64,000 nt of DNA, taken from positions 164,064-228,063 of the forward strand of contig CAZICM010000008.1 of the NCBI GenBank assembly GCA_964537685.1, written 5' to 3'. Every line of letters begins with the position of its first letter. Within the stretch, counting starts at the first letter, position 1. Position numbers and translations under genes: made by a program. This stretch comes from CAZICM01 sp964537685 (lineage in GTDB: Bacteria; Myxococcota_A; Polyangia; Polyangiales; Polyangiaceae). Shown here piece after piece: positions 60,203 to 64,000 of this stretch. Under the pieces are notes generated by a model that did not search any database, was not told the DNA's origin, and saw only the letters and a list, made by a program, of their open reading frames with translations.

Positions 60203-62080
60203 ATGAAAATTCCCTACGCTAAAAGCGACTTTGCCGCCATTCGGTCCCAAGGCTATTTCTATATCGACAAGACGCCCTACATTGCCCATCTCGAAAATCT
60301 CCCGGAAGATCAGCTCGTCTTCTTGCGCCCCCGCCGCTTTGGCAAATCCACCCTGCTCAGCACCCTGGCGAGCTATTACGATATCGCGAAAACCGATGCG
60401 TTTGATGCCTTGTTTCGCGGCCTGTGGATTCACGCGCACCCCACCCCCAAGAAAAATGCATACCTGGTCTTGCGGCTCGATTTCTCGCCCGTGGCCTCCG
60501 AAGGTACCCCGGACGAGATCCGGGCGAGCTTTGCAGTGCAAGTCAAAGAAGCTATCTATCTCTTTCTATCGCGATACAAGGCCCTCGGGCTGGCGTGGCA
60601 GCGGGTTCTACGATTGCTCCAGAAGGATGAAAACGATACCGCCGCACTGATGACGACGCTGCTCAATACCATTCAAGAACATGGCCAGCAGCTTTATCTG
60701 CTTATCGATGAATATGACCACTTTGGCAACCGGCTTATCTCCGATGGTAAAATATCCACCTATCGGGAGCTGGTCGATGCGTCGGGATTTGTGCGCAGCT
60801 TTTATGCGGCGCTAAAGGCGTTTGCAGGAACGAATACGATCGCCCGCACATTGATCACAGGCGTTTCGCCAATCGTTTTGGATGATTTATCGAGCGGCTT
60901 CAATATCATCACCCATATTTCGCAGGACGAACGATTCAATGCCCTGGTGGGATTTACCCGGCCGGAGGTCGAGCACGCCGTGGATTTGGTCTTGCAACAT
61001 GAACCGAATCTAAAATCCGATCCCCGCTTTATGGATCGGAACGGTTTGCTAAGCGTTCTGGAAAGCTATTATGATGGCTATCGTTTTTCCAAATATGCCG
61101 GCGAACGTATTTATAATTCGACCTTGGTGCTTTATTTTTTAGGCCAAGTGTTGAAGCATTCGCGCTATCCCGAGCAAATGCTCGACTTAAACGCCCGCAC
61201 CGACTATGGCCGCTTGTATGGACTGGCAAAGGGAGCCACGGGAAAAGAAGACGAAGTGCGCGCTCTGCTCGAACATATCCTCACCCAAGGCGTTATCCAT
61301 ACACCCATCGTTGAACAATTCGGCACCCGGCTCCCCTTTGCCGCGGCCCAGGCCGCATCGCTTTTTTATTATATGGGTATGCTGACCTTTGGCCCGGATG
61401 CCGCAAACGACATCATTCCAGCGCTGGTCATTCCCAACCGGGTCATGCGCGAATTGCAATGGGAATATATGGGTTATGCCCTCGCCGATCAGGAACATAT
61501 CGCCGTAGATATGACGCATATCGAAAGAGCGCTTTTAACCATGGCTCAGCAAGGCGATATTCAGCCTTTGCTCGGCCTGTTTACCACGGAAGTCCTTGGG
61601 CGGATCAGCAATCGCGATACAATCAAGTTCAATGAAAAGATTATGAAGCTCATGCTGATGGCCTATCTTTGCCAAACGCGCGTATTCAATGTCATCAGCG
61701 AATTGGAAACCCAGCAAGGCTATTGCGATTTGCTGCTCGGCCTGCGGAGCGCCGCGATGCGCGAGAAATACGCCTGGATTATCGAGGCGAAATATGTGGG
61801 GGCGAGCGCTAAAGCGGCTACGCACAAGAAAATCATCGGCGAAGCCTTTGCCCAGCTTGAGCGTTATTTAAACGATCAGGGTGTGGTGAAGATGTTGAGC
61901 TTGGGACGGGAGATCAAAGCGGGGGTTATGGTGTTTGTCGGCACAAAACGAATTGATTGGTATCCATGGCCCCGCCAAGAAAAACCCCTCCCCCCCTCAA
62001 TGCAGCCGCAGCAAGCCCAGCGACATCCCAGGGCTGACAACCAACAAACCCAATCCAAGCAGCGCAAGAAACAGGGCTAG
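60203..62080 (+). CDS. AAA-ATPase-like / PDDEXK_9 (DUF1703) nuclease-domain protein
   Basis: 625 residues. The start fits the family (MKIPYAKSDFAAIRSQGYFY with DKTPYI next). P-loop FLRPRRFGKSTLLSTL is at about 45-60 and the Walker-B-like stretch LYLLIDEYDHFGN near 155-165. A C-terminal PD-(D/E)xK-like region (about 510-570) has GYCDLLLG and KYAWIIEAKYVGASAKAATH. These two Pfam families (AAA-ATPase_like and PDDEXK_9) regularly occur together in one protein; the role is unknown, with defence or DNA-processing suggested. A Gln-rich tail ends the protein. The 3' end overlaps the convergent membrane-protein gene by 84 nt. Confidence 0.9.
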   Translation: MKIPYAKSDFAAIRSQGYFYIDKTPYIAHLENLPEDQLVFLRPRRFGKSTLLSTLASYYDIAKTDAFDALFRGLWIHAHPTPKKNAYLVLRLDFSPVASEGTPDEIRASFAVQVKEAIYLFLSRYKALGLAWQRVLRLLQKDENDTAALMTTLLNTIQEHGQQLYLLIDEYDHFGNRLISDGKISTYRELVDASGFVRSFYAALKAFAGTNTIARTLITGVSPIVLDDLSSGFNIITHISQDERFNALVGFTRPEVEHAVDLVLQHEPNLKSDPRFMDRNGLLSVLESYYDGYRFSKYAGERIYNSTLVLYFLGQVLKHSRYPEQMLDLNARTDYGRLYGLAKGATGKEDEVRALLEHILTQGVIHTPIVEQFGTRLPFAAAQAASLFYYMGMLTFGPDAANDIIPALVIPNRVMRELQWEYMGYALADQEHIAVDMTHIERALLTMAQQGDIQPLLGLFTTEVLGRISNRDTIKFNEKIMKLMLMAYLCQTRVFNVISELETQQGYCDLLLGLRSAAMREKYAWIIEAKYVGASAKAATHKKIIGEAFAQLERYLNDQGVVKMLSLGREIKAGVMVFVGTKRIDWYPWPRQEKPLPPSMQPQQAQRHPRADNQQTQSKQRKKQG

Positions 62081-62680
62081 AAAAACGCGCAGCAGCGCGG
62101 CGGCGCTCCGCTTGGGAACGGCCACGCGCGCATCATACCAAGCACAGCGACCAAGGATGACAAGACCCACGGCCATCGACGGCATCGCCAACACAAAACC
62201 TCCCCAAATCCCCGCAGGCAACGCTCCTATCATCGACAACAGCGCTCCAAACAAAAGCTCGCGCCAAGGCTGAGCCCCGCCTTCCATCAGCGCCGCCGAT
62301 TCGTCGTCCACCGACATCATCACACCCATCATAATCGCACCCACCAACGCCCCCACCAATGCATCTCGAAAGCGCTCGCCAATGCCAATATCCGGCCGAA
62401 GGGCACCTCCCAAAGCCCCCACAAAGGCCCCCGCAATGGCGAATGCAAAGCGGCGCGGACGCACAAAACGCTGCCATCCATAAGCAAAGGCCACGGCGGC
62501 AATAGGAACAAGCCCCCAACCCGGCCGGATGGGCCATGGGGGAGGTCCATCGGCATCCGGATTCTGAATGCTGCCTTCTAGCAACATCGCGCCCATGGTT
62601 ATCAGCAAACCTGTTTCGAGCAAGGCAGCGCCCAAGCGCAGCAATCTCAATGAAATGGGGGGACGGGGTGCGGGTGGCAT
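61997..62680 (-). CDS. Polytopic membrane protein of unknown family
   Basis: 227 residues with about six hydrophobic segments (ALLETGLLITMGAMLLEGSI, LVPIAAVAFAYGW, FAIAGAFVGALGGAL, LVGALVGAIMMGVMM, ELLFGALLSMIGALPAGIWG, LLRVFLALFLALLGLGLLVV). The arrangement of glycine-rich helices is DUF-like; nothing catalytic is recognisable. The gene's last 84 nt lie within the 3' end of the AAA-ATPase/PDDEXK_9 gene, an unusually long convergent overlap. It is 39 nt downstream of the lipoprotein gene on the same strand, so the two may be co-transcribed. Confidence 0.7.
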   Translation of the reverse strand: MPPAPRPPISLRLLRLGAALLETGLLITMGAMLLEGSIQNPDADGPPPWPIRPGWGLVPIAAVAFAYGWQRFVRPRRFAFAIAGAFVGALGGALRPDIGIGERFRDALVGALVGAIMMGVMMSVDDESAALMEGGAQPWRELLFGALLSMIGALPAGIWGGFVLAMPSMAVGLVILGRCAWYDARVAVPKRSAAALLRVFLALFLALLGLGLLVVSPGMSLGLLRLH

Positions 62681-62719
62681 GGTGGGATCGGGTGGATGGA
62701 CGGCTGTTGAACGCGGCGA

Positions 62720-63760
62720 TTATGGCCCGTATGGACGCACCGGAAACACATTCATCCAAATCCCATCACTGGCCCGCTCGATCACCACATAAGCATCGAC
62801 TTTCCCCCGAACCAATGCAATTTCCGACGGGTTCTTGGCTTTGTACGCCGCAGGCTTTGAAGCCGAAGCCTGCACTGCAGCCCCACCCGCCGCAAACTTA
62901 TTCTTCAACCCATCCAAAAACCCCGACAAATTCGCCCCAACCCGAATCGGCCCATTCACTTCCCCCTTCATCACACCCGAAACCAATCCAGCCGTCGCCA
63001 GAAGCTGCTTCTTCTCGTCTTCATTGTCAGGCGTGATCGAAATCACATCGACCCGGCCATTCGCCAAAATCAGCGCACTAAGCGATAAACGGTTGAGCAT
63101 CGCCGACTTCACGGGCGTCCCAGATGTTAGCGCGACACTAAGCCCCACATAAGTTGCGGGCGCCGGCGGCGGAGAAAACCCCGACGAAGCAAACGCCGCC
63201 ACCGGACACCACGCCCGCAGCGGATCGGCCGACTTTGGCGAACAATCCAGCGCCTTTGCAACTTCCTTGTCGATTGAGCCCGACGACACCGAACCCTGAG
63301 CGGTATTGCCCCCGGACGCGCGCCATCTGACAAAGCCATTGGCCTCCAACTGCTTGGCCAAATCATCGATGGCCCGGCCCGACACCATCACCAAGGTCCC
63401 TCCCTTCGTCAGCAACTCATCGGGATCGCGAGAGGTTGGAGCACCTCCACCCCACAATTGAGGTCCTGTAAAGTCGCACATCGCCAAAGCTTTGGCGGGC
63501 GTGGGATATTCCAGAAACAGAGCGACAGCCTCCTTGTTTCCGCACACATAGGTTTGCTTACGTTTAGAGGTAGGGGCATCAAAGGGAGTGCTCCAAGCGA
63601 CTTCGGCATGGAGCGAGGCTTTGGATTCCTTGGCCGACTCGGAACAGGCATTGGCGCCCGAGCCATCATTGGACTCACGCTGTCCAGAACTTTTGCACGC
63701 GCTCGATGTGGCGGCGATAGCGGCAATGGCAAAGTAGTAAGCGCGTCTTTTTTGTTTCAT
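62720..63760 (-). CDS. Predicted lipoprotein, uncharacterised
   Basis: 346 residues. Lys/Arg-rich start (MKQKRRAYYF), hydrophobic segment and lipobox TSSAC (Cys about 22), then a Ser/Gly-rich linker. The body (about 60-346) contains two or three alternating beta/helix blocks (KQTYVCGNKEAVALFLEYPT, NRLSLSALILANGRVDVISI, IALVRGKVDAYVVIERASD) with two disulfide candidates (VCGNK and AMCDF; LDCSPK and RAWCPV). No known domain. Its ATG overlaps a possible upstream reading frame by 4 nt (ATGA at 63757-63760). Confidence 0.72.
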   Translation of the reverse strand: MKQKRRAYYFAIAAIAATSSACKSSGQRESNDGSGANACSESAKESKASLHAEVAWSTPFDAPTSKRKQTYVCGNKEAVALFLEYPTPAKALAMCDFTGPQLWGGGAPTSRDPDELLTKGGTLVMVSGRAIDDLAKQLEANGFVRWRASGGNTAQGSVSSGSIDKEVAKALDCSPKSADPLRAWCPVAAFASSGFSPPPAPATYVGLSVALTSGTPVKSAMLNRLSLSALILANGRVDVISITPDNEDEKKQLLATAGLVSGVMKGEVNGPIRVGANLSGFLDGLKNKFAAGGAAVQASASKPAAYKAKNPSEIALVRGKVDAYVVIERASDGIWMNVFPVRPYGP

Positions 63761-64000
63761 GGTTGGGGTACGATATAAGCTGGGTTCGCCTTGTCAACAT
63801 CCGCGGGGCACCTCTCACAGCGTTGGAGGCTCTTCATCCCATGCGCATAGCAACGCCGCTCTACCCATAAAGGACCACCGCACTCCACATCACCCACCTC
63901 CCCGCTGCTCCGGCGCAATCGCCGTGCAACGACAGCCCGATCACCCGCGCACGCCAAGAGGACCACCGCGCTCCACATCACCCACCTCCCCGCCACTCCG
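63757..64000 (-). CDS. Possible C-terminal end of a cysteine-containing protein, running off the right edge
   Basis: A minus-strand frame is open from the right edge to a stop at 63757-63759, overlapping the next ATG by 4 nt, the same ATGA junction seen at real operon genes here. The clearest part is CGGPLWVERRCYAHGMKSLQ followed by RCERCPADVDKANP, with four closely spaced cysteines. The frame is short and partly coincides with an 88-bp-spaced direct repeat, so it could be a remnant. The rest lies outside the window. Confidence 0.35.
   Translation of the reverse strand, partial: GVAGRWVMWSAVVLLACAGDRAVVARRLRRSSGEVGDVECGGPLWVERRCYAHGMKSLQRCERCPADVDKANPAYIVPQP
63871..64000. repeat. 42-bp direct repeat, 88-bp spacing, at the right edge
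   Basis: Copies at 63871-63912 and 63959-64000 match at 39 of 42 positions (start AGGACCACCG, end CACTCCG/TGCTCCG). The second copy reaches the window end, so more copies may lie outside. The 88-bp spacing is not a multiple of three, so a shared peptide (GEVGDVE then GGPL) is read in two different frames. Confidence 0.75.

Noticed and set aside
1..64000. tRNA, rRNA, insertion sequence or prophage genes
   Set aside because: No cloverleaf-like or rRNA-like stretch, transposase or phage structural protein was recognised in the gaps or frames.

Overview
This looks like about 64 kb of a Myxococcota chromosome, most likely a Polyangia or Sorangium-like lineage. The case rests on many predicted lipoproteins with glycine/serine-rich linkers, a cysteine-rich surface protein with a MYXO-CTERM-like tail, DUF4215 and MopE-type motifs, a DUF4388 response regulator, DUF2760/Hsp70 clusters, a Uma2 nuclease and a very large DUF4157 protein. 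I saw no rRNA, tRNA, CRISPR array, insertion sequence or prophage. The DNA is moderately GC-rich, with a visibly more AT-rich island at about 21.6-22.8 kb.

Left part (1-21 kb). A minus-strand operon encodes a BlaI-type repressor, a short M56 membrane peptidase and a TolC/CusB/CusA-type metal efflux pump whose RND gene runs off the left edge. Then come an ExaC-like aldehyde dehydrogenase with its usual DUF779 partner, a ZIP-plus-permease fusion membrane protein, uvrB, a DUF4215 lipoprotein, a double GNAT acetyltransferase, a small PDZ protein, a candidate flavin-dependent halogenase and small lipoproteins. A tightly packed minus-strand group follows: DUF4388 response regulator, purQ, zinc-ribbon membrane protein, DNA methyltransferase. 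A ParE-type toxin-antitoxin pair sits upstream of it.

Middle (21-44.5 kb). An intergenic region carries helically phased TTGGG repeats. It is followed by a SDH_sah/ClpP-fold protease, a coiled-coil protein, an F420-reductase-like dehydrogenase, a fadI-fadJ beta-oxidation operon, an unclassified P-loop ATPase, a propeller-phosphoesterase lipoprotein, a DnaJ-zinc-finger-like tail-anchored protein and a Uma2 protein. Two plus-strand lipoproteins (VWA and SMP-30-like propeller) come next, then a DUF2760-Hsp70-Hsp70 operon and a multi-repeat membrane-anchored protein.

Right part (44.5-64 kb). A 42-bp tandem repeat array precedes a P2-type cation ATPase with an unusual TM4 motif, a lipoprotein esterase, an XRE-NB-ARC-TPR (STAND) protein, a prolyl-4-hydroxylase-like dioxygenase and the cysteine-rich surface protein. 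The most striking locus is a 1693-residue DUF4157 (eCIS-core) protein. It ends in a PD-(D/E)xK nuclease-like module and overlaps by 4 nt a probable Imm49 immunity gene. It has a near-consensus promoter and a probable TTG start. After it come a lipoprotein, an AAA-ATPase/PDDEXK_9 protein, a polytopic membrane protein, another lipoprotein and an 88-bp-spaced repeat at the right edge.
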